Assembly: GCF_051020975.1 (NCBI RefSeq)
Contig: NC_135039.1
Span: 9,274,692 to 9,338,691 of the forward strand
Reading direction: 5' to 3'
DNA length: 64,000 nt
Origin: Osmia lignaria lignaria
Taxonomy: Eukaryota; Arthropoda; Insecta; Hymenoptera; Megachilidae
The notes under the pieces were generated by a model. It searched no databases and was not told where the DNA came from. It saw nothing but the letters and a program-made list of their open reading frames with translations. Positions 32,078 through 41,330 of the stretch are shown piece by piece. Numbering within the stretch: the first letter of the stretch is position 1; the number at the start of each line of letters is the position of its first letter. The translations under genes were made by a program, and so were the position numbers.

Positions 32078-32183
32078 TGTGGGGGTGGGGGGTGGGGTAG
32101 GGGGTGGGGGGTATCATATTTCTGCTGAGTCAGCAAAAAAAATGCTGACGCAAGTGAATTAGAACCGGCATAGCTCCACTACT
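32078..32183. repeat. Right terminal inverted repeat of the PolB element
   Basis: The inverted complement of the left terminus ends ...CCACTACT at 32183. Its inner part is a long G-rich run (about 32078-32112) with at least five tracts of four or more G, complementary in position to the C-rich run in the left repeat. Confidence 0.85.
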
Positions 32184-32875
32184 GATATGTTTCACTGCTA
32201 CTAACCGGCGAGAAGGTGTGACGCGAGAGCGTTACGCAAAGATAAGGACGCTAAGCAGGAAAGCTGAAACGTTTTGATGACGAGTAAACGATGGAGTGCT
32301 CTCGTTTTTCCCGCTGTTGAACATTTAGCCATGTCTCTCTAAACATTCTCGAAACTCAACACAAAGATCATGAAGTTGAATGAGACGCGAATGGATAACA
32401 ACCAGGTCATCGATTTAAAGAGTTACCTTAGTCGATATTAATCAATTTAAACGTGGTATGAGAAAAACGACAGCACTCTTATGACAATGAAACATGCACT
32501 AATATAAGTAGATTCGAGAATTGAACGACGTATACTGTCGATTGAACAGCGAACACTATTCGCTACTTGGAAGGTTTTTGCGACTTATATGTACCTAGAA
32601 GCAGGTACCAATTCTGCTCGCAAATAGTTGTTAAACAGCTCGCGAACGGTTTACTAATGTTTTTTCCCAGCGTAGACCTATCATAAATTTGGCTAAAATT
32701 CCGGTACAGATGCACATACATACAGCCAGTCAAAACCTGCCATGCTGGTTACAAGTATTATTGAGTGTTACGCCAAGATGTGAACGCTAAGCAGTGAAGT
32801 TAAAACGTTATGATAGAGAGCATTCGGTGGAAGAATATAAGAGCGCCGGCCGTAAGAGGCGGCAGCTTGAACCAT
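32184..32875 (+). repeat. hAT-derived flank, inverted copy of about 47010-47680
   Basis: Read in reverse, this block matches 47680 down to 47010, including the 'CTGCTACTAACCGGCGAGA' and 'GTGTTACGC' phrases and the AAGAATATAAGAGCG stretch. The left flank of the PolB element matches 46391-46758 in the direct orientation. The two flanks therefore cannot come from a single simple insertion. Confidence 0.7.
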
Positions 32876-33409
32876 GTGCCCAGCTCGATCGAATTGTTGG
32901 GAATTTCATTCGGACGAGTGTAAATTTTTAACATAGGATATGTTCGCGGACTCGTGTTTAAGCAGTGCCGCAGTAACTCCTCGGTTTGACGCGCATACAA
33001 GGAGATAGACGATAAGATAGGCTGTTTGACTCGTCATTCTCGTTCTGTTTCTGCTTCAACGAACCCGTGATCGATACCTCTTATCGGTAACGATTCTACG
33101 TGTAGAGTTTAGACTGGCAATTCGCGCATCTCCAACGAGCTCCTTCGATCGGTCCCATATAGGGATTGATCCACATCGAATAGAGATCGGTAAACGAGCA
33201 CCGCGGTGGTAGAGAGCATCGGCTGTTTTGAAGTTTCCAAGCGACCCTGCCGCGTATACTTTGTTCATTTTTCTAAGCAGACCAGGATCGACGAACAAGA
33301 AATCTACTACCCTAATCAGTAACACAATGGACAATTGATGCATAGATATCAACAGTGAATATAACTTAAAAGACAAAAAAAAAAGGATATATATATAATA
33401 TACTATCAC
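32876..33409. other. Non-coding stretch before the right arm
   Basis: No gene or repeat recognised beyond the end of the hAT block. The sequence runs into the inverted-repeat arm at about 33410. Confidence 0.35.
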
Positions 33410-33554
33410 GTCGAAAATGTTAATGTAGTACATTTACCGCTTGTCTCTTTTTTTTATAAATTGTTCTGTGACCTTCATTTCATTGTTAGCATTATACACG
33501 TGTTATTCTGTTAGCGGAAAACATTTTGTCTGATTTCCCGGTGTAAGCGGCCTT

Positions 33555-34238
33555 TTATATTTTCACGGTACATTCTATAGGGAAATGATCTGAGCCCCTA
33601 CTGTTGTCCAGTTGCTTAGTTTTTATAATGTTAGCTAATTTGGCATGGGAAATAATTAGGTCCAGATTGCTTGGCCCGTACTTCTTATTTCCTTTATGCG
33701 ACTGTGTCTTTGTATTGAGCACTTTGTAATCGTGATCATTGATAATCTTCAAAAGTATCCTTCCGGCTGCTTGTGATTTAGCACAGTTCCAGGCAACATT
33801 GTAGGCGTTAAAATCACCCGCCAATATACAGCACTCGTGACTGTTTAATTTGTTAAAGAAATCCCTCCATTCTAATTCAATGAGTGGTTTACCTGGCGAT
33901 CTGTAGCAAGCAACTAACAGAATTTCCCGTCCTTCTGGAAAGATTTTTATTCCCAGAGACTCTATGTTGTGGTCTCCACAATGAATTGTTGTTGAACGTT
34001 CAAATGGAATCGCGTTTCGTATGAAAAAGGCAATGCCGCCGCCTTTCCTCTTACATTCATGTTCTCTATCTTCCCTTATTACATTGAAACCCTCGATGTC
34101 GAATTTGTCTTCAGGCTTTAGCCAAGTCTCTGTTAAAATTACTATGTCATTTTTCTGACAGATTTCTCGTACTGAATCTTTTTTAGCCCTCGCACTTCTG
34201 CAATTCCACAACAGTATTTTCAAATTGCTTCTGGACAT
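33555..34238 (-). CDS. Stand-alone EEP-family endonuclease, right copy
   Basis: This copy has 227 aa, the same length, start and stop as 23898-24581. Differences are few and mostly conservative (K52N, H146Y, Y169H, E182K, V202A by eye). Catalytic N12, E37, D142, N144, D193 and H218 are retained. H146Y lies just after the GDFN motif, where many family members have His or Asn, so activity might be affected. The 97-bp spacing to the small upstream ORF is kept. Confidence 0.8.
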   Translation of the reverse strand: MSRSNLKILLWNCRSARAKKDSVREICQKNDIVILTETWLKPEDKFDIEGFNVIREDREHECKRKGGGIAFFIRNAIPFERSTTIHCGDHNIESLGIKIFPEGREILLVACYRSPGKPLIELEWRDFFNKLNSHECCILAGDFNAYNVAWNCAKSQAAGRILLKIINDHDYKVLNTKTQSHKGNKKYGPSNLDLIISHAKLANIIKTKQLDNSRGSDHFPIECTVKI

Positions 34239-34335
34239 TGTTTAATCGGTTGTTATGCTATTGTTATACTATCTTATACTATATACGAATGTAAAGTGAA
34301 ATGAAAGATGAAAATCTGGGCATTTAAAGCAAACG

Positions 34336-34599
34336 CTATCCGATTCCCTTGGTATGTCGTATGAATTGGTCTCGTTTTGACTTCTTAAGTAGAGAATACA
34401 TCTCCCTTCCCTTTGTTTTATTGGCATTATGAGTTTTCTTAATCACCGTTAGCCCGGATATTCTATTACCTGTAATAGCGCATGTATATTTCCCGGTTTT
34501 GTTCAAGCGTTGTTTTGCGCTTATGATTTCATCCGTCCAGCAGCGTCCGAACATTTCAGAGACTCGTGTGGCTTTTTCGAAAATTCGTAGACTTGTCAA
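34336..34599 (-). CDS. Short conserved ORF upstream of the right endonuclease
   Basis: The 87-aa frame matches the 72-aa frame at 23582-23800 (GKYTCAITGNRISGLTVIKK...), with additional upstream codons opened by a small deletion. No domain is recognised. Preservation in both arms suggests either recent duplication or a real product. Confidence 0.4.
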   Translation of the reverse strand: MTSLRIFEKATRVSEMFGRCWTDEIISAKQRLNKTGKYTCAITGNRISGLTVIKKTHNANKTKGREMYSLLKKSKRDQFIRHTKGIG

Positions 34600-35378
34600 T
34601 AATATTATACTTGTAACGAGTATGGTTGGATTTGACTGGCTGTATGTACATTTGTACCGGAATTTCGCGAGCTGTTTGACAACTGTTTGCGAGGAGAATT
34701 CGGATTAGTGCTCCAATACGTTGTAACCGTACATTCGTACAGTTACATAGTATAGTACAAAGTAGTATAGATTTTTCTTGGGAGATCGGAACTATAGCGA
34801 TGGTACGTGCTATCCCTACTTATTCATCATAGTGGAGCGCTTGCGCGGATACCCTCCTTCGAACGCCGGATCGAAGGCGCTCAGTGTCGATCCATCGATC
34901 GACTCTCTGGTCCCAAACGACAAGCAGAACGGACGCTTTCGCCTACGGCTCTCTTCCTAGAGACAACCGTAAGTCTACACCGTAAGTAGACACAGCAATT
35001 CGTGACTAGAGCCCGAGCTTGGACATCTCCCTTTCATTTAGTAGTGGTCTTCTATCTTATACTCGCAAAGTGTTGCTGAAATAGTGAATACTGAAATTGT
35101 ATTCTGAACATAATACCTTGCTCACATCGTGCGATGAACGATATTCAGCTGTAAAAACGGAAAATAAACGACATAATTTCGCGAAATAACTCGTCCGTGG
35201 CCGCGAAGCGGTTAATGATGATTCATCTCAAGGTGGAGCGTTTGGTGCGACGCTAAGGTGATGATGACACGATAAGTTAACGATGATTCGTCTAAAAATA
35301 ATGCGCATGCTTACACCAAACTCGTGTCATGCGTAATGCGGGTGTCAGCGCGCCGTAATTCAAGCATTATCGATCAAG

Positions 35379-35960
35379 ATGGAGCGATTTGATGGGGATT
35401 TCATTCGAGCCCGGTGTAAGAAGCGAGTTGTCGACGACGGGGCATACGAGTCGGCTATATCTACAAAGATTACGACTGAAAGCATGCGAAAACCGCGTAA
35501 ATGGCGAAAGCAGGCGGCTGAATCACCTCCTGTATCACGAGCTTCGAAACCTCCACCGAAAACGGCAGCCGAACGTATGCGGAAAATGCGACAACGACGA
35601 AAGCAGCAGGCGGTTGAATCAGCTTCAGTATCACGAGCTCCAAGACCTCCACCGAAAACGTCAGCCGAACGTATGCGGAAACTGCGACAACGACAGAAGT
35701 AGCAGGCCGAGTGTGGCGATGATGGTTGTCTGGATCAGAGATTGATCGATTCCTGCGCAGCATCGAAGAAGCTCTTCGCGGAGTTGTTCTTGTCTAACGA
35801 ATTCGGTGTGTTGTGCAGTATCTGTGATCGTTTGTGGTTTCGTAGTGATGTCACACATATTTCAGGTCTCCGTTTGAATCGGGACGCGAAGTTGGAGATG
35901 TTGGAAAAGGAGTTTCCAGGCGAAAATGTGCGCGAATTTGATGTGTATTGGCTGTCGTGA
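35379..35960 (+). pseudogene. N-terminal part of the Helentron protein, broken
   Basis: The frame opens at 35379 with a basic region holding two 32-residue repeats (PPPKTAAERMRKMRQRRK and PPPKTSAERMRKLRQRQK). It is cut by a TAG at 35700-35702, where the first repeat has Gln. The same frame continues to SNEFGVLCSICDRLWF (cysteine pair) and ENVREF, then shifts frame near 35945 into the long ORF. These are the only two lesions seen in the gene. Confidence 0.65.
35518..35702 (+). repeat. 96-bp tandem duplication within the Helentron N-terminus
   Basis: Two units start at 35518 and 35614. They encode a Pro-rich linker plus a basic AERMRK helix. The units differ at a few bases, one of which creates the premature stop. 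Confidence 0.7.
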
Positions 35961-38900
35961 TACGGTCAGCAAGATGCGCATTCCATTGTTGTCGCGCTCG
36001 AATGGTTTTCGGTACCCGGTCTTCCCGTCTGACTTACCCCTGTTGAACTGTATAACTGAGCGTCTCATTTCACCGCGATTGCCGTTTATGCAGATTCGTC
36101 GGCTTCGATACGTATATGGAAGTAAGCGCATCGTTGAGCAAATCGTAAACGTTCCGGTTGACGTAAATGAAATGATTTTAATGCTTCCGCGGAATCTCGA
36201 AGACGATCAGGCCATCAACGTGAACATTCAGCGTAATTTGCTGCAGAAGTCGTTGCACCTGGAGGAATATGTGCAAAAATGGACTGTGCGAGCGTGGCTT
36301 AGGTACCTAATGAACAAGCCTTTGTATAAACTATACGATGTCCGCTTCAATGAGTCGTTCTTCGCAACAGACGTGCCAGCCATCGAAATGTCGGAACCTG
36401 TAGATTGTGCGCAGAGAAAGCAACGAGATGTTGAAGAAACGCCGATCGAGCGTATATCGCTCAAGCAAGTGTCAGACATTGATGTACTAATAGCACAACA
36501 ACGTACGATGTTATGGTCTGAGGAGAAGTATCTGGCTCTTGTGTCAGGGCAGTTGAAAATCCCCCCTAACACGCTCTTCGATAAACATGCAGAAGAGCTC
36601 TCGTTTCCGAGTATATATCTCGGTGAGGCGCGTTCGTTCAAGGACCGCGTAAAGGTTACGCCGTTCATGATGGCGAAGAGTGAGATTAGACGGCGGGATT
36701 GTCGTGGTGCGACACCGGATCACGTGTTGTACATGGCTTTGAAGATCATGCGGATTCGGATGCAGGGTATGCGGCACTTATTCAGAAATGTTGCTGGGAT
36801 GTCAAATATGACGAGAAAAATGATCGAGGACAAGCAGTACCTGGAACGCACTGTCAAATGCGACATGTCCTTCCTGCGTACCGTACCAAATTCCGCCTTG
36901 TACTGGTCTCAGCGTAAGCGTGATGTGTTTGCTATGCTTCGTCAACTTGGCAGGCCAACGATGTTTCTGACGTTGAGCGCGAGTGAGGTGCGTTGGCCGC
37001 ACCTTCTGCGCCTGCTATACAAGACGAAGCATGGACGGGAGTACGATGCCGACCCTATGAAGATGGACAGTCTTAGTCGCGCTGAACTCGTTAACGACGA
37101 CCCGGTCACTTCTGTCCTTTACTTCGACAAACTTGTCGATATGCTTATATCGATCTTGAAACACAAGGAAGGTGCGTTCGGAAAATATCGCGTCAGGGAT
37201 TACTTCAAACGCATCAAGTTTCAGCATCGTGGTAGTCCGTACGCGCATATCTTGCTGTGGTTGGAAAACGATCCTTGCGAGAAGGTGAACGAGGAAATGC
37301 CCGACACGCTGGCGATGGTCGAAAAGCTTTGCTCGGTGGATCACGCGGCTCTCGAAAATCCATCGAACCAACTGCATAAACATAGGTTCACGTGTTTCAA
37401 GGAGAGTGCAAAGAAGTGCAGATTCGGTGCGCCGTTTTGGCCGATGTCTGAGACGCAATTTCTCATACCGATGTGCCACGAGGACAAGCACCGGGCGGAT
37501 CTAAAGGAACGTTATGACCAAATACATTTCAGTTTGGAGCATGCGGAGTACAAGACGATGAATGTATTCTTCGAGGATAATGAGATTAAAGACGGACACG
37601 AGTACTTGCGCATTCTTCGGGCGGGAATCGATAGACCGATTTTGCTGTACAAGCGCACGCTGGAGCAAAAGTGGACGAACGTGTACAATCCATGGATCGC
37701 GTCGGTCCTCAACTCGAACATGGACTTGCAGTTCATACTTGAAGAGTACGCGTGCGCCGCGCACGTCGTTGAGTATGTAAACAAGACGAATCGGGGGATC
37801 AGTAACCTGTATCGTGAGCTCCTCAAGCTGAGACACGAGTACCCAGAGAAAGATTACACTGATTTGCTGAAGGAAGTTGGGCTGCAGGTTCTCAATAGTG
37901 TAGAGATGAGCAGTCAAGAGGCGGCATGGTACTTGTTGGGCCTCGGTATGTCCCGTTCATCGCGCGACATTAAGTACATTCCTACGGTGTGGCCGGAGGA
38001 ACGAACGAAGACGAAAAGGACGAGGAAGCAACTCGAAGAGGAGAATGTTGCCGACGACGATATGAATATCTGGCATGAATGCCTTATCGAGAAGTACGAG
38101 AACCGTCCGGAAGAACTCGAACAACTGACGCTGGCGCAATTCGTAGCGTATTACACTCCTGGCACGAGCAAAAGGCGCGAGTTCGCGCGGATAATCCGGT
38201 ATCGGGGATACGCCATAAAAGATCTTCTGAATTTCAAGCGAGAAAAGGTGCTCCTTCATTATCCGTTTCGTAACGAGATAGTCGACATCCTCGACTGTAA
38301 CAAATTTCTTCAGCTGTACCAAGACCATGAGCGGGTGATCTTCGAGCGAGACAAGGAATTTGATTTGGACCTGGATGTCAATGAGGTTATGAGACGTTGT
38401 GCCGAAATGTACGAGGATTACGAGGGCGAGGAGAGAACGGATGAACGGGCGCAGGCGTTCGTCGAGAACAAGCGCGTTGAGGGTGGTGATGCTGACTTCC
38501 CTAACGCTGCGGCGAACGATGACGACATTAAAACAATACACACGACGAAGCTTCGTGGAATCATCAAAAAGAGAGAAAACGTGATGTCAGAGGAGGAATA
38601 CTATCGTAGCATGCGTTGCACGAACAAAGAACAACGTACGTTGATACTCGAAAGTATCTACCGGTACATTAACAACAGTTCTGAGCCGATACAGATCTTC
38701 TTCACTGGTCCAGCTGGATGCGGCAAGACGTTCACGACGAAACTTCTGATGGAAACCTATAATCGGATAGCAGGAAAAAAAGTGTCGATCTACAATGCAT
38801 ATATCGCTTGTGCGTTGACAGGCAAAGCAGCTACGGCGATAGGTGGTGTAACGGTTCAGTCCGCGTTCAAGATATTCAAGGCGCAGTATGGAGGTTTGCA

Positions 38901-40860
38901 ACCGGATCAGCTTACTTCCTTTCGATTAAGCCTTCGTGGTGTTGCCGCGATCTTGATCGATGAAATCAGTATGATTGGTTCCGATATATTCCACACAGTC
39001 AATTCTCGGCTACAACAGATAACGGGCAACGACGACAAACCTTTCGGAGGTCAGAACATTATCTTCTGCGGTGATTTGCGCCAACTACCGCCCATAAAGG
39101 GAACGCCGATATACAAACGTTACGGTAAGCGGATTAACGGCGAAATGCTTTGGCAAAGGCTATATTACTACCCACTCATTCAAATAATGCGTCAAAGCAA
39201 TATACAGCTCTCCATGATTCTAACGAAAATTGGCAATGGTGAGAGCTTGAATCTTGAGGAAACGATGGCGATCGAGAAGCGCTTCATCGACGAGGATGCT
39301 GCGCGCCAATTGAAACCATCTGCAATTCGTCTCTTTCTGCGGAATGACGACGTTTCTCGATACAACGCCAGCGTGCTGAAGAAGAACCGCGACACTGTGA
39401 CGTTTACAGCCATAGACCGGTACGAGGGGTACCGCAGTAACGAGCAACTGCTGAGTATGCAGACAAAGGTGCAGAAAATGAAACTAAACGAAACGTCGGG
39501 GTTACCATGTGAGCTCTCGCTACTGATTGGCGCACCGTACATGATCACGTCGAACATTGATGTCGTAGACGGGCTGGTAAACGGAGCGATCGGCAACCTT
39601 ATGTACATCGAGTACGACGAAAACGATCCCGATCGATCAATCAAGCATCTATGGTTCGATTTCGGAAAAGGGAAGGTTGGTCAGCTGCAAAAAGCAAAGT
39701 GGGAAACGTATATCCGCAGCCACAAGAGCTTACAGGATAACTGGGTCGCTGTGAGGAAGCGTACTATCGACATTACGTTCAGTTCCAAGGCGTTGACATG
39801 CAGACGGCAGCAATTTCCATTGCTAGAGGCGTACGCATTAACGATTCACAAATCACAAGGCGCTACGTTCGATGAGATCGTCTATGAATACAGCAAGTCG
39901 CACGTGCAGGAGTTAGTCTACGTCGCGCTGAGTAGAGTGACGAGTCTCCAGGAATTGTACCTGACAAACAAGAACAAGCATTACACGTTCTACCATACGA
40001 GGGGAAATGTGAACAACGCACTAAGTAGCGAGTTTCGTCGGTTAGAAAATCACCGTCTGCCCACAGTGACTGACGAGTGTGAAAAGTTCTTGGAGCGTAC
40101 ACGAGCTAATGATTTAACGCACACCACCCTTAACGTCCAAAGCTTAAAATCGCATAAATACGACGTTGCGCAGGATTTCCTGCTCAAGACGACAAAGATG
40201 ATGGCCCTGAGCGAGACATGGATGGATAACAACGAAATTATCGATTTGGAAGGTTATCATTGTATAAATCAATTCAAGCGTGAGAACGTACGACCTGGAG
40301 GCGTTGCACTGTACGAAATGAATGACAGTGAACTCATGGCTAGGAAACATACGTTGGTGAAAGTGGACGCGAAGATAGATTCTCGCGTTCTGGCCGTCGA
40401 GCAATGTGGTGATATCTGTGCGGCGGAAGCTTGCATCAACCGACGACAGGTACTGATCGTCGTGTTCTACATCTCGCCTGGTACCTCGCTCCAAGACACA
40501 AAGGATTTCTTCGAGGTGAATCTCCTCGCGTACAACATTCGAGCCGCTCAACTGTTTGAATCGTTGCAGCTTTGTGGTTACGACAAGCTACCAATCATCA
40601 TCAGCGGTGATCTTAATTTGAACCTGCAAACACCGGAGGGTCGCGATTTCATCGATTTCATGGAATGCTCGCTGAATTTAAAGCTGGTCAACGACAGCAG
40701 CAAATGCACGACACTAGGTGGCACAACCGTTGACGCCGTCTTTACACGATACATGGACAACGTCCATTGTCGAAATTACGTGAATTATTTCAGTTATCAT
40801 CAACCCATTCTCTGCACCACAAACGAATCGTTTAATTCACACGATAAAAATTTCAAATAA
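35926..40860 (+). CDS. Helentron Rep-helicase-endonuclease protein
   Basis: The ORF is 1644 aa and open throughout. Residues about 15-560 form the Helitron-like N-terminal and Rep region. The HUH position reads SPYAH (Y439-A-H441), and the downstream tyrosine motif reads AAHVVEYVNK (H613, Y617). Residues about 890-1370 are a PIF1-like SF1 helicase with Walker A GPAGCGKT (about 928-935), Walker B LIDEISMI, GDLRQLPP, and HKSQGATF/ALSRV near its end. Residues about 1395-1640 are an EEP endonuclease with LNVQSL, LSETW, SGDLNLN, TTVDAVF and SYHQPI. HUH enzymes nick and rejoin DNA in rolling-circle transposition, so replacement of the first His would be expected to impair this copy. The helicase and endonuclease motifs look intact. 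The ATG at 35926 is an artefact of the upstream frameshift; the real N-terminus lies at or before 35379. Confidence 0.85.
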   Translation: MCANLMCIGCRDTVSKMRIPLLSRSNGFRYPVFPSDLPLLNCITERLISPRLPFMQIRRLRYVYGSKRIVEQIVNVPVDVNEMILMLPRNLEDDQAINVNIQRNLLQKSLHLEEYVQKWTVRAWLRYLMNKPLYKLYDVRFNESFFATDVPAIEMSEPVDCAQRKQRDVEETPIERISLKQVSDIDVLIAQQRTMLWSEEKYLALVSGQLKIPPNTLFDKHAEELSFPSIYLGEARSFKDRVKVTPFMMAKSEIRRRDCRGATPDHVLYMALKIMRIRMQGMRHLFRNVAGMSNMTRKMIEDKQYLERTVKCDMSFLRTVPNSALYWSQRKRDVFAMLRQLGRPTMFLTLSASEVRWPHLLRLLYKTKHGREYDADPMKMDSLSRAELVNDDPVTSVLYFDKLVDMLISILKHKEGAFGKYRVRDYFKRIKFQHRGSPYAHILLWLENDPCEKVNEEMPDTLAMVEKLCSVDHAALENPSNQLHKHRFTCFKESAKKCRFGAPFWPMSETQFLIPMCHEDKHRADLKERYDQIHFSLEHAEYKTMNVFFEDNEIKDGHEYLRILRAGIDRPILLYKRTLEQKWTNVYNPWIASVLNSNMDLQFILEEYACAAHVVEYVNKTNRGISNLYRELLKLRHEYPEKDYTDLLKEVGLQVLNSVEMSSQEAAWYLLGLGMSRSSRDIKYIPTVWPEERTKTKRTRKQLEEENVADDDMNIWHECLIEKYENRPEELEQLTLAQFVAYYTPGTSKRREFARIIRYRGYAIKDLLNFKREKVLLHYPFRNEIVDILDCNKFLQLYQDHERVIFERDKEFDLDLDVNEVMRRCAEMYEDYEGEERTDERAQAFVENKRVEGGDADFPNAAANDDDIKTIHTTKLRGIIKKRENVMSEEEYYRSMRCTNKEQRTLILESIYRYINNSSEPIQIFFTGPAGCGKTFTTKLLMETYNRIAGKKVSIYNAYIACALTGKAATAIGGVTVQSAFKIFKAQYGGLQPDQLTSFRLSLRGVAAILIDEISMIGSDIFHTVNSRLQQITGNDDKPFGGQNIIFCGDLRQLPPIKGTPIYKRYGKRINGEMLWQRLYYYPLIQIMRQSNIQLSMILTKIGNGESLNLEETMAIEKRFIDEDAARQLKPSAIRLFLRNDDVSRYNASVLKKNRDTVTFTAIDRYEGYRSNEQLLSMQTKVQKMKLNETSGLPCELSLLIGAPYMITSNIDVVDGLVNGAIGNLMYIEYDENDPDRSIKHLWFDFGKGKVGQLQKAKWETYIRSHKSLQDNWVAVRKRTIDITFSSKALTCRRQQFPLLEAYALTIHKSQGATFDEIVYEYSKSHVQELVYVALSRVTSLQELYLTNKNKHYTFYHTRGNVNNALSSEFRRLENHRLPTVTDECEKFLERTRANDLTHTTLNVQSLKSHKYDVAQDFLLKTTKMMALSETWMDNNEIIDLEGYHCINQFKRENVRPGGVALYEMNDSELMARKHTLVKVDAKIDSRVLAVEQCGDICAAEACINRRQVLIVVFYISPGTSLQDTKDFFEVNLLAYNIRAAQLFESLQLCGYDKLPIIISGDLNLNLQTPEGRDFIDFMECSLNLKLVNDSSKCTTLGGTTVDAVFTRYMDNVHCRNYVNYFSYHQPILCTTNESFNSHDKNFK

Positions 40861-41153
40861 TATACGTATCTTATGCGAGCGAAGCTTTAAATTCGTTAAA
40901 GTCGTACATTTCCTGATTTTGTCGCAAAAAGCGATCCATTGTTCTACTGCACCTTTGCCGTTTCTTCAATAATTTCGCGCAATACAGATCATAGAATTCA
41001 TGTAAATTCTTCAAGATGCCTGCTCTTCGGACTCGATTATTTTGCGAAATATTCGCGAAAAACTACGAATACTACTACATTGGGTTTCGCCTACGGTAAA
41101 CCCTGGATAAATACCAGAGAAATTGGGACCTAAGCATTTCGTATATCTAGTCA

Positions 41154-41297
41154 AGGTGTCGATTCTACGTTTATAAACATCGCACATATCACGTCGAGGT
41201 GTCGAATTTTGTCCGGACACATTGTACATATCCAGGCGAGGTGTTGATTCTGCGTTCGTACACATTACTTATATGCAGCCGAGGTGTCGATTCTATG
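41154..41297 (+). repeat. 43-bp tandem repeat near the Helentron 3' side
   Basis: Units beginning AGGTGTCGATTCT-like start at 41154, 41197, 41239 and 41282 (periods 43, 42, 43). Short tandem repeats near an end are a described Helentron feature. Confidence 0.7.
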
Positions 41298-41330
41298 TTG
41301 TTTATTCTATTATTATTCTATTATTATTGT

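Larger units (their letters stand above)
25638..32183. mobile_element. Compact Maverick/Polinton-related element with PolB and adenain-like protease
   Basis: The unit of 6546 bp is bounded by terminal inverted repeats (25638-25760 and 32078-32183). It encodes, rightward, a small ORF, a 180-aa protein, a membrane-segment protein, a basic hydrophobic-core protein and an adenain-like protease. Leftward it encodes a protein-primed B-family DNA polymerase and a 108-aa protein. PolB plus adenain-like protease is the Maverick/Polinton/adintovirus combination. Typical Mavericks are 15-20 kb and also encode integrase, packaging ATPase and jelly-roll capsids, none of which I see. The flanks show no matching 6-bp duplication, and the host hAT sequence on the right is inverted relative to that on the left. 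It could be an internally deleted Maverick or a distinct small lineage. Confidence 0.8.
33410..35058 (-). repeat. Right arm of the 12-kb inverted repeat
   Basis: It is the reverse complement of 23035-24735 with a roughly 45-bp deletion and few substitutions. It contains the short upstream ORF (34336-34599) and the endonuclease ORF (33555-34238). At about 35058 the similarity stops and Helentron-associated sequence begins. Confidence 0.8.
35059..41330 (+). mobile_element. Helentron/Helitron2-type rolling-circle element (boundaries approximate)
   Basis: It contains the Rep-helicase-endonuclease gene (35379-40860) plus a downstream non-coding end with about 3.4 copies of a 43-bp tandem repeat (41154-41297). 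Helentrons differ from canonical Helitrons in carrying an EEP endonuclease domain and in having short tandem repeats near an end, both seen here. The 5' boundary is taken where the endonuclease arm stops; I did not locate exact termini or an insertion dinucleotide. Confidence 0.65.

Noticed and set aside
25632..32189. Six-base target duplication for the PolB element
   Set aside because: The flanking hexamers (AGTGAG and GATATG) do not match; I therefore do not claim a simple Maverick-type integration.
36228..40760. Several long frames on the strand opposite the Helentron ORF
   Set aside because: They are antisense shadows of a GC-richer coding sequence; none shows a recognisable domain, and the plus strand encodes clear Rep, helicase and endonuclease motifs.
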